Source: JACJXF01 sp964404825 (GTDB lineage: Bacteria; Bacteroidota; Bacteroidia; Bacteroidales; GCA-2748055). From it: a stretch of DNA of 11,683 nt. Below, piece after piece: positions 1 to 6,568 of the stretch. Location: contig CAYOLQ010000109.1 in assembly GCA_964404825.1 (NCBI GenBank), positions 1 through 11,683 of the forward strand, given 5' to 3'. Numbering within the stretch: the stretch's first letter is position 1; each line of letters opens with the position of its first letter. The translations under genes and the position numbers were made by a program. The notes beneath the pieces are model-generated. The model ran no database searches. It worked only from the letters and a program-made list of their open reading frames with translations, and had not been told where the DNA came from.

Positions 1-181
1 ACTGCATGGCTTTTGCAACTCTTTCGGGTGTTTTTGCCAATCCTTCCCTTTCATGATCAGTAACCAATCCCTCTAAAATAATTTTATAGTGCTCGCTTAA
101 TTTTTCTGTCAGGTCTTCATTATAGCTTTCTATCCTTTCATAACCGTTATCACCTTCGATAAATCCTGTATTTTTTTCCAT
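1..181 (-). CDS. folE: GTP cyclohydrolase I, N-terminal part (truncated by window edge)
   Basis: The first 60 residues of a protein are encoded leftward from an ATG at 181 and run off the window start. GTP cyclohydrolase I converts GTP to 7,8-dihydroneopterin triphosphate in the cytoplasm, the entry step for folate, biopterin and queuosine-type pterins. The recognisable part is residues 44-60, EREGLAKTPERVAKAMQ, which closely matches the conserved N-terminal block of bacterial FolE (GL-x-KTPERVAKAM). The preceding 40 or so residues are the variable, acidic N-terminal helix region. The catalytic and zinc-binding residues lie outside the window and cannot be checked. The gene follows a pterin synthase gene on the same strand after 76 bp, so the two are probably co-transcribed, and FolE's product is the substrate of that neighbour. 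An AGGA sits only about 3 bases before the ATG, too close to be a good ribosome site. Confidence 0.9.
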   Translation of the reverse strand, partial: MEKNTGFIEGDNGYERIESYNEDLTEKLSEHYKIILEGLVTDHEREGLAKTPERVAKAMQ

Positions 182-257
182 TTCCTATAATAATTAAAGC
201 CAGCGATAAAATATTTAGAAAGAGATTTCTATAATTAATGAATCTGTGGCTGTGTTT

Positions 258-668
258 TTATCCGTAATATTCTACAAAATTATTTTCAGTTTCCTGAATT
301 TTAACACTATGTAATTCAACATCAATTGCTTTCAATACAGGTTCCATCACTTCCCATATACCAATTGCAAGATTTTCAGTTGAAACCATTTTGTTCTTCA
401 TAAAATCCACTTCAATGTTAATATTTTTGTGGTCAAGTTTTGAAGTAACATGTTCCCTGATTAGTGACCCAAGCAATTTCAAGTCAACGAGGTAACCTAA
501 TTCCGGCTTCACCTCACCCTTTACTGTTACCCATAATTCGTAGTTATGTCCGTGCCAGTTGGGATTTGCGCAGCCACCATAAAAGGCGAAGTTTTTTTCA
601 TCACTCCAAACGGGATTATATAAACGATGTGCGGCACTAAACCTTTCTCTGCGGGTAATAAAAACCAT
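258..668 (-). CDS. queD: 6-pyruvoyl/6-carboxy-tetrahydropterin synthase family protein (QueD-like)
   Basis: A 136-residue protein, the usual length for the PTPS/QueD family, which acts on 7,8-dihydroneopterin triphosphate. Visible features: the zinc ligands His14 (in FSAAHRL), His39 and His41 (in HGHNYE); a candidate catalytic Cys33; Asp79-His80 in LDHKNIN, the catalytic dyad block; the ENLA motif near residue 98; and a late substrate-binding glutamate in IQETENN (Glu126). Family position is ambiguous. The cysteine is followed by five residues before HGH (CANPNWHGH), as in animal 6-pyruvoyl-tetrahydropterin synthase, whereas E. coli QueD has three. Either queuosine-precursor (6-carboxy-tetrahydropterin) or pyruvoyl-tetrahydropterin activity is therefore possible. 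QueD is the more common role in bacteria, but no queC, queE or queF is visible here to support it. folE lies directly downstream on the same strand, supplying the substrate. The start at 668 leaves only two residues before the first conserved strand, which fits the family. Confidence 0.85.
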   Translation of the reverse strand: MVFITRRERFSAAHRLYNPVWSDEKNFAFYGGCANPNWHGHNYELWVTVKGEVKPELGYLVDLKLLGSLIREHVTSKLDHKNINIEVDFMKNKMVSTENLAIGIWEVMEPVLKAIDVELHSVKIQETENNFVEYYG

Positions 669-705
669 GTATGCGATTTTTTTACAAATAAACTATTTTA
701 AATAC

Positions 706-713
706 TATTTTTG
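706..713 (+). promoter_or_regulatory. Possible -7 promoter element for the mqnB operon
   Basis: The sequence TATTTTTG matches TAnnTTTG and lies about 90 bp upstream of mqnB. It has no clear -33 TTG element. In this AT-rich stretch a chance match is quite possible. If real, it and the oppositely directed element at 726-733 would give crossing transcripts. Confidence 0.3.
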
Positions 714-725
714 AATAATAATCAT

Positions 726-733
726 CAAAGTTA
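726..733 (-). promoter_or_regulatory. Possible -7 promoter element for the queD-folE unit
   Basis: On the minus strand this reads TAACTTTG, matching the Bacteroidota housekeeping -7 consensus TAnnTTTG, 57 bp upstream of the queD start codon. No convincing TTTG/TTG -33 partner is seen 19-21 bp further upstream, so this is a motif match only. Confidence 0.35.
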
Positions 734-803
734 AACCAAAAATTGGGTTAGCGCTAATTTTTTTCGGGGGATCAATGCGTACTGCCCATATTATGCGGAT
801 TAT

Positions 804-1490
804 ATGAAAATTCTTCTTTGCGCATCTATATTCAGGGAAATTGAAGGGATTCTGGAAAAACTTGAAAACAAGGTTTGTCTTGAAAATGGTTATTTCAGGG
901 GATTTGTTGATAGTACCATGATTGACATACAGATTTCCGGCATAGGGTCATCTGAAACATCAAAATTTCTGGTTCAGCGACTTAGTCAATCCAGATACGA
1001 CCTCGTCCTGAACCTGGGAATTTGTGGGAGCTTTAAAAAGGAATACCCTATTGGGAGCGTTGTAAATATTGTTAGTGAAATCTGGGGAGATCTGGGTGCC
1101 GAAGATCCGGATGGTTTTTTGGATCTTTTTGATCTCGGCCTTTGCAAAAGGGACGAAAAGCCTTTTACAGGTAGTAATCTGATAAATAATGGAAACAGGT
1201 ATTCTCACTTTTTCAGCCACATTCCAGTGGTTAATGGCCTTACTGTAAATAAAGCCCACGGCCGGAAGGATAGCATAGAAAAAATAATATCCAAATACAG
1301 TCCGGATGTAGAGAGTATGGAAGGAGCTGCTGTATTCAGTATTTGCCTCTCAGAAGGAATTAATTTTCAATGCTTGCGAAGTATTTCTAATTTTGTGGAG
1401 CCTAGAAACAGACAGGCATGGGAAATTGAATCAGGTATTTCCAGCCTCACAAACGAAGTAAATAAATTGATTCGTGTTATCAGAAAATAA
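804..1490 (+). CDS. mqnB: Futalosine hydrolase
   Basis: A 228-residue nucleosidase of the phosphorylase/MTAN fold. It cleaves futalosine to dehypoxanthine futalosine and hypoxanthine in the futalosine (alternative) menaquinone pathway in the cytoplasm. Visible motifs: GIGSSETS (residues 46-53) and NLGICGSF (70-77), the glycine-rich nucleoside/nucleophile-binding loops; VESMEGAAVF (169-178), the ribose-binding glutamate motif shared with MTA/SAH nucleosidases; and SNFVEPRNRQAWEI (195-208), which is typical of MqnB rather than MTAN. Length is normal. The ATG at 804 puts the first beta strand (MKILLCAS) at the very N-terminus, as expected. The gene overlaps mqnD by 17 bp, suggesting translational coupling and confirming the assignment. 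mqnA, mqnC and mqnE are not in this window. Confidence 0.93.
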   Translation: MKILLCASIFREIEGILEKLENKVCLENGYFRGFVDSTMIDIQISGIGSSETSKFLVQRLSQSRYDLVLNLGICGSFKKEYPIGSVVNIVSEIWGDLGAEDPDGFLDLFDLGLCKRDEKPFTGSNLINNGNRYSHFFSHIPVVNGLTVNKAHGRKDSIEKIISKYSPDVESMEGAAVFSICLSEGINFQCLRSISNFVEPRNRQAWEIESGISSLTNEVNKLIRVIRK

Positions 1491-2316
1491 AATACAGCTG
1501 GGTTTTTCTACTTGTCCGAACGATACTTTTATGTTTGGATCACTTGTAAAGGGACTGACAGAATTTCTGCCATCAGACTTTGATGTTATAATGAAGGATA
1601 TAGAGGTGTTAAACAGTCTGACTTTAGATAATCAACTCTCTGTTACTAAAATCAGTTTTGCCAGTTATCCTTTTATTGCAAAGGAATATCAGATACTAAA
1701 TGCAGGAAGTGCTCTGGGTTATAAAAACGGACCCTTGCTTGTGAGCAGGTATAAAATATATCCCGATGAAGTTAAAGATTTGCATATTGCCATTCCCGGG
1801 AAGCTAACTACTGCCAATCTATTACTGGAGATTCTGTTTCCTGGAGTTTTAAAGAAAACCAGTTTTCTTTTTTCCGACATCGAAGATGCGGTTATGGATA
1901 AAGAATGCGATGCCGGATTAATAATTCATGAAAGCCGGTTTACCTATCAGAAGAAGGGATTAGTGCTCATCTCAGATTTAGGGGAATTATGGGAGAAACT
2001 GTATGATTCACCTGTTCCGCTTGGGGGAATTGTAGCAAAGAGATCCCTTCCATATTACCAGAAAAAAGCATTTGAAAAATCATTATCGGAAAGCATAGAA
2101 ATGGCCTTTAAAGATCCAAAGCCAATCTGGAATTTCATAAGGGAAAATGCCAAAGGAATGGACGATAATGTAATACAAGCACATATTGATCTTTATGTTA
2201 ACGATTTCTCCATAAACATTGGTGATAAGGGCAAAAAGGCAATTCGGCTTTTATTCGAAAAAGGAACCCAAAGAGGAATCTTGCCTGAAGTACCTGAAGA
2301 TATTTTTTTAGAATAA
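1474..2316 (+). CDS. mqnD: 1,4-dihydroxy-6-naphthoate synthase
   Basis: A 280-residue protein of the periplasmic-binding-protein-like MqnA/MqnD enzyme fold. It converts cyclic dehypoxanthine futalosine to 1,4-dihydroxy-6-naphthoate, the naphthoate precursor of menaquinone. Visible motifs: FSTCPNDTFMFG (11-22), the MqnD signature; GYKNGPLLVS (82-91); IPGKLTTANLLLE (107-119), a substrate/phosphate-binding loop; GLIIHESRFTY (148-158), whose His152 corresponds to the proposed catalytic base of the family; and VPLGGI (181-186). Length matches the family. The start is a GTG at 1474 inside the end of mqnB. No ATG lies between it and the conserved CPND motif at codon 14, so GTG (or a nearby non-ATG codon) must be used. 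hldD follows after 15 bp. Confidence 0.93.
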   Translation: MLSENKIQLGFSTCPNDTFMFGSLVKGLTEFLPSDFDVIMKDIEVLNSLTLDNQLSVTKISFASYPFIAKEYQILNAGSALGYKNGPLLVSRYKIYPDEVKDLHIAIPGKLTTANLLLEILFPGVLKKTSFLFSDIEDAVMDKECDAGLIIHESRFTYQKKGLVLISDLGELWEKLYDSPVPLGGIVAKRSLPYYQKKAFEKSLSESIEMAFKDPKPIWNFIRENAKGMDDNVIQAHIDLYVNDFSINIGDKGKKAIRLLFEKGTQRGILPEVPEDIFLE

Positions 2317-2331
2317 ACACAATACAAAATT

Positions 2332-3303
2332 ATGATAATAATCACCGGAGCAGCAGGGTTCATTGGCAGTAATCTGCTGGAGAAGCTAAACAGAGAGGGA
2401 TTTACCGATATTGTGCTGGTTGATGATTTTTCCCATAAGGAGAAAGAGAAGAATTATACCGGCAGAAAATATTCTTCGCTCGTGGAAAGAGATAATTTTA
2501 TTCCCTGGCTTCGTGACAATCAGGTTCTTGCTGAATTTGTTTTTCATCTTGGTGCCCGGACAGATACAACCGAATTTGATAAAAATGTATTTGACAAATT
2601 AAATCTGAACTACTCAAAGTCGGTATGGAACACCTGTGCCGAATTTGGTATACCATTGGTTTACGCATCATCAGCAGCAACATACGGATCCGGGGAGCAT
2701 GGGTACAGCGACTCCCACGAAATTATACCCTTTCTGAAACCCCTCAACCCATATGGGGAATCAAAGAATGATTTTGATAACTGGGTACTCAAACAGAAAA
2801 AAACACCTTCATTCTGGGCCGGACTTAAATTCTTCAATGTGTATGGGCCAAATGAATATCATAAGGGAAGAATGGCTTCAGTTGTTTTTCATGCATTCAG
2901 GCAAATCAGTGAAACCGGGAAAATGAAGATGTTCCGTTCGCACAACCCCGTTTTTAAAGACGGAGAGCAACTTCGCGATTTCATTTATGTAAAAGATGTC
3001 GCCGATATCATGTATTTTTTCCTTCATAAACGGAAAAATCCCGGTATTTACAATGTCGGTACCGGCAAAGCAGAAACTTTTCTGGAATTAGTTACCCAAA
3101 CCTTTGGAGCAATGGGAATTGTTCCGGAAATAGAGTTTGTTGATACTCCGGCAGACATACGCGATAAATATCAGTATTTTACCCAGGCTGACATGAGAAA
3201 ACTCAGGGGAGCAGGTTATCTGAATGAAATTCGTAATCTCGCTAAAGGTATTCCGGATTATGTCAGGAACTTTTTAATGATTGATAATCACGAAAAAAAA
3301 TAG
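2332..3303 (+). CDS. hldD: ADP-L-glycero-D-manno-heptose 6-epimerase
   Basis: A 323-residue short-chain dehydrogenase/epimerase. It inverts C6 of ADP-D-glycero-D-manno-heptose using bound NADP+, giving the ADP-L,D-heptose used in LPS inner core or other surface glycans. Features: the Rossmann motif GAAGFIGS (6-13); VDDFSHKEK (30-38), the nucleotide-selectivity region of HldD; YASSAATYG (111-119), carrying the active-site serine; YGESK (141-145), the SDR Tyr-xxx-Lys pair; NVYGPNEYHKGRMASV (169-184), including Lys178, at the position of the second catalytic residue described for E. coli HldD; and RDFIYVKDV (215-223). The NVYGP-x3-HKG-x-MAS string separates HldD from UDP-glucose 4-epimerases. 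Length is normal. It lies 15 bp after mqnD with no promoter motif between, so it is probably transcribed with the menaquinone genes, although the pathways are unrelated. Confidence 0.92.
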   Translation: MIIITGAAGFIGSNLLEKLNREGFTDIVLVDDFSHKEKEKNYTGRKYSSLVERDNFIPWLRDNQVLAEFVFHLGARTDTTEFDKNVFDKLNLNYSKSVWNTCAEFGIPLVYASSAATYGSGEHGYSDSHEIIPFLKPLNPYGESKNDFDNWVLKQKKTPSFWAGLKFFNVYGPNEYHKGRMASVVFHAFRQISETGKMKMFRSHNPVFKDGEQLRDFIYVKDVADIMYFFLHKRKNPGIYNVGTGKAETFLELVTQTFGAMGIVPEIEFVDTPADIRDKYQYFTQADMRKLRGAGYLNEIRNLAKGIPDYVRNFLMIDNHEKK

Positions 3304-3333
3304 TAATATTGTTTGCAATTCAAATGTTCCAAA

Positions 3334-5166
3334 ATGGATAAAGTAAGTCTCTACATCCAGAAATTAATTGTACTGATTCTGGTTGCTGCGGCAGGAATTA
3401 TTCTTTCATCTTCAGTAAATAGTTACATTTTAATTCCATCATTGTTTTTTACACTTGCTTTATTAATTTCTAGAATTACTGGAAAAAAGCCGGAATATTT
3501 ATACGGTTATTTGAAATCTGATGAGTTTTTAAATAAAAAGGCCGGTTTCTGGGTTCTCTTTAAATGGATCCTTGTACTTTTTGGATTTATATACGATTTG
3601 TTAATATGGACACTGTTTGGTGTTTATATTCTTATTACAATTATCCTGGACAGCATACTGCTGATAAAAGATATCATCTACTGGATCATTCATTCAATTA
3701 TTTGGTTTCTTAAGCTTTTCGTGCATCCGGTAGTACTAATTTTCAAACTAATAATTCATTATATATTTTTATGGACCTGGTGGGTATATAAATTGTGCTT
3801 TGATTCTATTAGAAAAAGTATAAATCTGAATTTTTATTTAATCTCTTTGCAGGGTGGGGTATTAATGCTTTTTTTGATATTCTTATTTTATGGTATGGGC
3901 ATTCTGATGGCAATACCTGAAATATTTGTTGTTGGTGCAGTATTTTCGGTTCTTCCTCTGGTCTGGAGTTATGGTGAAATATCCTCACTGCGTTTCAGAA
4001 AATCAGAGTCTGAAAACTATCAGGAAACCAGAAAAAATTTTCAAAGCGGCTTTGATGCTGTCAGGGCAGTTTTAAGCTATTTTATTATTTTTCTAATTCT
4101 TGTCCTTGTCGAATTGTTTTTTAACCTTCTTGGCTGGATTCCTCAGATCGGTTTTAGCTTCATGGGATTAGCACTGAACATTAATACTCTTGCAAGTCTC
4201 CTGCTGATATTTGTTTTTGTAATGCTTGTATTTGCCAAACTGATTTTACCTCCTCATGTAGTATATAATAAAAATTTCAGTGGCGGATTAAACGGAAGTA
4301 TTACTTTTCTTGATGTTGTTGGAAGACGCTTTCTTCGTTATTTTTTGTCGGTATTGCCTTCCATGGTTTTCGGCTTATTTGTCACCGCAATCCCTGCTTT
4401 TATTGTAATTCTCTCCATTGTAATTACCCTTAATATTAAAAACTCAATTCTTGATACACGTATTAGTATCCTTAATCAAAGAATAACAGTTTTAGAAGGA
4501 ATTGAAAAGTATAAAACCAGAAAAGAACTTGATAGGGCAATTTTTTACAAAGCATTTCCTCAAAACCTGATAAGCGAATTCAGCGGGCTAAAATCCCTGA
4601 ATGAAAGTAAAGAAAACAGTAATGCAAATATTTTGCTGGGTGAAAAAGAGATTGAAAATATCAGTCTTGCATTTTCGGAAGGAATTGATTCACTGAATAA
4701 AAGAATCGACGCTATTATGTCCAGACCAATGGCTGACAGTGCTTCATCGATAGAATTGATTCGGCTGGAGGCGCTTAAGAAATCCAGAATATCGGCTTTC
4801 AGCAAATGGAAAGAAGAAGGCGCCGATAACATCAGTAAAATGAAAATTGACTATTCGGAGAAAAGAAGTTTGATGATTCAACTCCCTTTAGTATTTCTGC
4901 TGACAATTGTCTGGGCATCCTTTTTCGGAGGACTCATTCTGGCATTTTTAATTTCTTACCTCGGAAATGTATATTTCGAACTATATAACTTCAGGGAGGA
5001 TGGTAAACCAATAATCCTCCGGCAACTGCTTAATGAAATTCACGCAACCGACAGGAATCAGCCCCTTTTAGGATTTACATTAATTGTTCTTATTGGTTTG
5101 GCCATATTTTTTTACCGGGATTTGTTTGAAGTTGTACTTCGCATCGGAACATTTTTTTCTCTCTGA
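3334..5166 (+). CDS. Unrecognised polytopic membrane protein with a helical insert
   Basis: I do not recognise this family. An in-frame TTG at 3313 would give 617 residues. I prefer the ATG at 3334 (610 residues, MDKVSLYIQKL), because it is the first ATG before the first membrane helix. Counting from that ATG, hydrophobic segments lie at about 11-46, 71-151 (an almost unbroken hydrophobic run rich in Trp and Tyr, probably three or more helices), 168-213, 246-303 and 329-367. Then comes a polar, mostly helical region at about 370-512 with heptad-like stretches (ILNQRITVLEGIEKY; SLNKRIDAIM), followed by two more membrane segments at about 514-543 and 580-599. The layout suggests roughly ten to twelve helices with a coiled-coil-like domain between two of them, on one side of the membrane. 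No enzyme motif, Walker box or transporter signature is visible. It begins 30 bp after hldD and is probably the last gene of that operon. Base composition is AT-rich, like its neighbours. A function cannot be given. Confidence 0.8.
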   Translation: MDKVSLYIQKLIVLILVAAAGIILSSSVNSYILIPSLFFTLALLISRITGKKPEYLYGYLKSDEFLNKKAGFWVLFKWILVLFGFIYDLLIWTLFGVYILITIILDSILLIKDIIYWIIHSIIWFLKLFVHPVVLIFKLIIHYIFLWTWWVYKLCFDSIRKSINLNFYLISLQGGVLMLFLIFLFYGMGILMAIPEIFVVGAVFSVLPLVWSYGEISSLRFRKSESENYQETRKNFQSGFDAVRAVLSYFIIFLILVLVELFFNLLGWIPQIGFSFMGLALNINTLASLLLIFVFVMLVFAKLILPPHVVYNKNFSGGLNGSITFLDVVGRRFLRYFLSVLPSMVFGLFVTAIPAFIVILSIVITLNIKNSILDTRISILNQRITVLEGIEKYKTRKELDRAIFYKAFPQNLISEFSGLKSLNESKENSNANILLGEKEIENISLAFSEGIDSLNKRIDAIMSRPMADSASSIELIRLEALKKSRISAFSKWKEEGADNISKMKIDYSEKRSLMIQLPLVFLLTIVWASFFGGLILAFLISYLGNVYFELYNFREDGKPIILRQLLNEIHATDRNQPLLGFTLIVLIGLAIFFYRDLFEVVLRIGTFFSL

Positions 5167-5235
5167 TTATGGTATGACCGCCAATGAACATTTATTGTTC
5201 AGGAAAGCAGGATTTATACTTATTATACCATCATC
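5165..5235 (+). terminator. Nested inverted repeat after the operon (possible terminator or mRNA 3' structure)
   Basis: GATTATGGTAT (5165-5175) pairs with ATACCATCATC (5225-5235) at 10 of 11 positions, extendable by a G.U and an A-U pair at the inner side. Inside the 45-base loop sits a second hairpin, TGAACA-TTTAT-TGTTCA (5185-5201), with a perfect 6-bp stem. A run of five T follows at 5242-5246. The outer arm starts within the stop codon of the preceding membrane-protein gene. GC content of the stems is low and the T run is offset, so this is a poor match to a classical intrinsic terminator. Confidence 0.3.
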
Positions 5236-5350
5236 GTTTAGTTTTTACCATTGCCATTGCTCACCCCAATCTCATAAGCACACAGATGCAGTTACATGAT
5301 TCGCTTTAAGCTTGTGTCAAACAGTATTCGGTGCAAAGGGACAGTGCGCC

Positions 5351-5375
5351 GGAATTCCCCTTTAAGGGCCAGGGG
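5351..5375. repeat. GC-rich overlapping palindromes (possible dispersed repeat remnant)
   Basis: Two perfect palindromes overlap: GGAATTCC (5351-5358) and CCCTTTAAGGG (5358-5368, centred on one T). CCCC at 5357-5360 can alternatively pair with GGGG at 5372-5375, so two hairpins compete. G/C clusters of the form CCCCTTTnAGGG...GGGG resemble short palindromic intergenic repeats often seen in Bacteroidota genomes. Only one copy is present in the window, so the repeat nature is inferred from resemblance. Confidence 0.35.
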
Positions 5376-5442
5376 TAGTGTAGGGTGTTCTTAAAACCTG
5401 TATACCATTATACATTACCAGAAATGCTTATCGCAATTTTAT

Positions 5443-5450
5443 TATCTTTG
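5443..5450 (+). promoter_or_regulatory. Probable -7 promoter element of the CNNM/CBS gene
   Basis: TATCTTTG matches the Bacteroidota -7 consensus TAnnTTTG and ends 22 bp before the ATG at 5473, giving a short leader of roughly 15-20 bases, which is common in this phylum. A -33 TTG partner is not evident. The gene starts a new unit after a 306-bp gap, which supports a promoter here. Confidence 0.55.
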
Positions 5451-5472
5451 CAAAAATTTATCTTAATTCACA

Positions 5473-6516
5473 ATGGCCCTTCTGTTTTTTTACCTTTTGC
5501 TTGCCCTGATTGTTTCTTTCACTTGTTCTGTTATGGAAGCTGTTTTACTCTCAACACCGGTTTCTTACATTAAAGTTAAAGAAGCAGAAGGACATAAATC
5601 AGCAGCCCTTCTGAAAAAAATCAAGGGCAACCTCGACAAACCCTTAGCTGCAATTCTTTCTCTCAACACCATTGCACACACGGTTGGAGCGGCCGGAGTT
5701 GGCGCTCAGGCAATTATTGTATTTGGAGATGCATATATTGGTATTGTATCGGGTGTTCTTACTCTTCTTATTCTCATCTTATCTGAAATAATTCCAAAAA
5801 CAATTGGTACAACATATTGGAGAGAGCTGGCACTTGTGTCAGCCCGGATAATCAATACAATGATTATTATTGCCTATCCGTTGGTTATTGTTTCAGAATT
5901 CATTACACGATCCTTTTCAAAAAAGGGGAGTGATCAGACAGTAAGCAGGGAAGAGATTTCTGTTATGGCAAACATTGGAACAAGTGAGGGAATATTTGAA
6001 GAAAAGGAGAATAAAATTATTCAGAATCTTATCAGGCTCAGAGCTGTAAACATCGACAGCATAATGACTCCCAGGGTTGTTGTTTCTCTTGCCGATGAAA
6101 ATATGAGCCTTGAAGATTTTCTCAAGAATAAGACATTTATGCATTATTCGAGAATCCCGGTATATAACGATAACCGGGATAATATTACCGGATATATTTT
6201 CAGGCAATTGGTATTTGAGAAGCTTGCAGAGGATGAAACGAATATTCTGCTAAAAGATATCCGGAGAAGCATTGTGGTTGTTCATTCCCATCAACCGGTA
6301 CTGAGCGTCTGGGAGATACTCCTTGATCGAAAGGAACACATTGCTTTGGTGGTTGATGAATACGGTGGAATGGATGGAATTGTAACCATGGAAGATATTA
6401 TCGAATCGCTTCTCGGCCTTGAAATTGTTGATGAAAAGGATCGCGTTCGTGATATGCAACAGTTTGCCCGCGACCGCTGGAACGAAAGGAAGGCTAAATA
6501 CAATATCCTTGAATAG
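5473..6516 (+). CDS. CNNM transmembrane and CBS-pair protein (HlyC/CorC superfamily), no CorC domain
   Basis: A 347-residue inner-membrane protein. Residues 1 to about 145 form a CNNM (DUF21) membrane domain with hydrophobic segments at about 2-28, 57-80, 85-110 and 118-143. It carries conserved features: a small-residue/Glu motif in the first helix (SVMEAVLLS, Glu22), SLNTIAHTVGAAGVG (63-77), and the SEIIPKTIG signature (104-112). An acidic linker (SREEISVMANIGTSEG) leads to a CBS pair: CBS1 at about 197-255 (starting IMTPR) and CBS2 at about 262-316 (VVDEYGGMDGIVTMEDIIE). The CBS pair normally binds ATP/Mg and regulates transport. CorB/CorC-type relatives have been linked to Mg2+ export or homeostasis. 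The protein ends about 30 residues after CBS2 in a charged tail (DMQQFARDRWNERKAKYN), so the CorC/HlyC C-terminal domain of longer relatives is absent. This short form is known in the superfamily. The substrate here is inferred only, and 'hemolysin' labels for such proteins are probably misleading. Confidence 0.88.
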   Translation: MALLFFYLLLALIVSFTCSVMEAVLLSTPVSYIKVKEAEGHKSAALLKKIKGNLDKPLAAILSLNTIAHTVGAAGVGAQAIIVFGDAYIGIVSGVLTLLILILSEIIPKTIGTTYWRELALVSARIINTMIIIAYPLVIVSEFITRSFSKKGSDQTVSREEISVMANIGTSEGIFEEKENKIIQNLIRLRAVNIDSIMTPRVVVSLADENMSLEDFLKNKTFMHYSRIPVYNDNRDNITGYIFRQLVFEKLAEDETNILLKDIRRSIVVVHSHQPVLSVWEILLDRKEHIALVVDEYGGMDGIVTMEDIIESLLGLEIVDEKDRVRDMQQFARDRWNERKAKYNILE

Positions 6517-6568
6517 ATTATTTTTCTTTTTAATTACCTGAATTATTCATAAATATCCTAATCGGTAT

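Larger units (their letters stand above)
5167..5472. other. Gene-free intergenic region of 306 bp
   Basis: No reading frame here looks coding. A short plus-strand frame that continues through the end of the preceding gene has no recognisable content. The region holds the nested inverted repeat at 5165-5235, a GC-rich palindromic patch near 5351-5375 that contrasts with the AT-rich surroundings, and a promoter-like motif at 5443-5450. I see nothing in 5240-5340 beyond unstructured sequence. Confidence 0.6.

Noticed and set aside
787..806. CATAT...ATATG arms around the mqnB start codon that might hide it in a hairpin
   Set aside because: Only five AU-rich pairs; too weak to matter without other support.
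960..1259. Minus-strand open frame of 99 codons inside mqnB
   Set aside because: It lies fully within a confidently identified gene, and its translation shows no recognisable family.
4560..4832. Minus-strand open frame of 90 codons inside the large membrane-protein gene
   Set aside because: It is Ser- and Leu-rich, as expected from the reverse reading of helical Glu/Lys/Leu coding sequence; a shadow frame.
5084..5299. Plus-strand frame of 71 codons running from the end of the membrane-protein gene into the intergenic region
   Set aside because: Two thirds overlap the end of a real gene or the inverted repeat, and there is no motif or start signal. I considered a small membrane protein but the second half (histidine/serine-rich) does not look coding.
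6517..6568. Possible bidirectional terminator between the convergent CNNM and DUF5103 genes
   Set aside because: T-rich runs are present, but the only pairing I see near a T run is a 4-bp AATC/GATT stem, which is not convincing.
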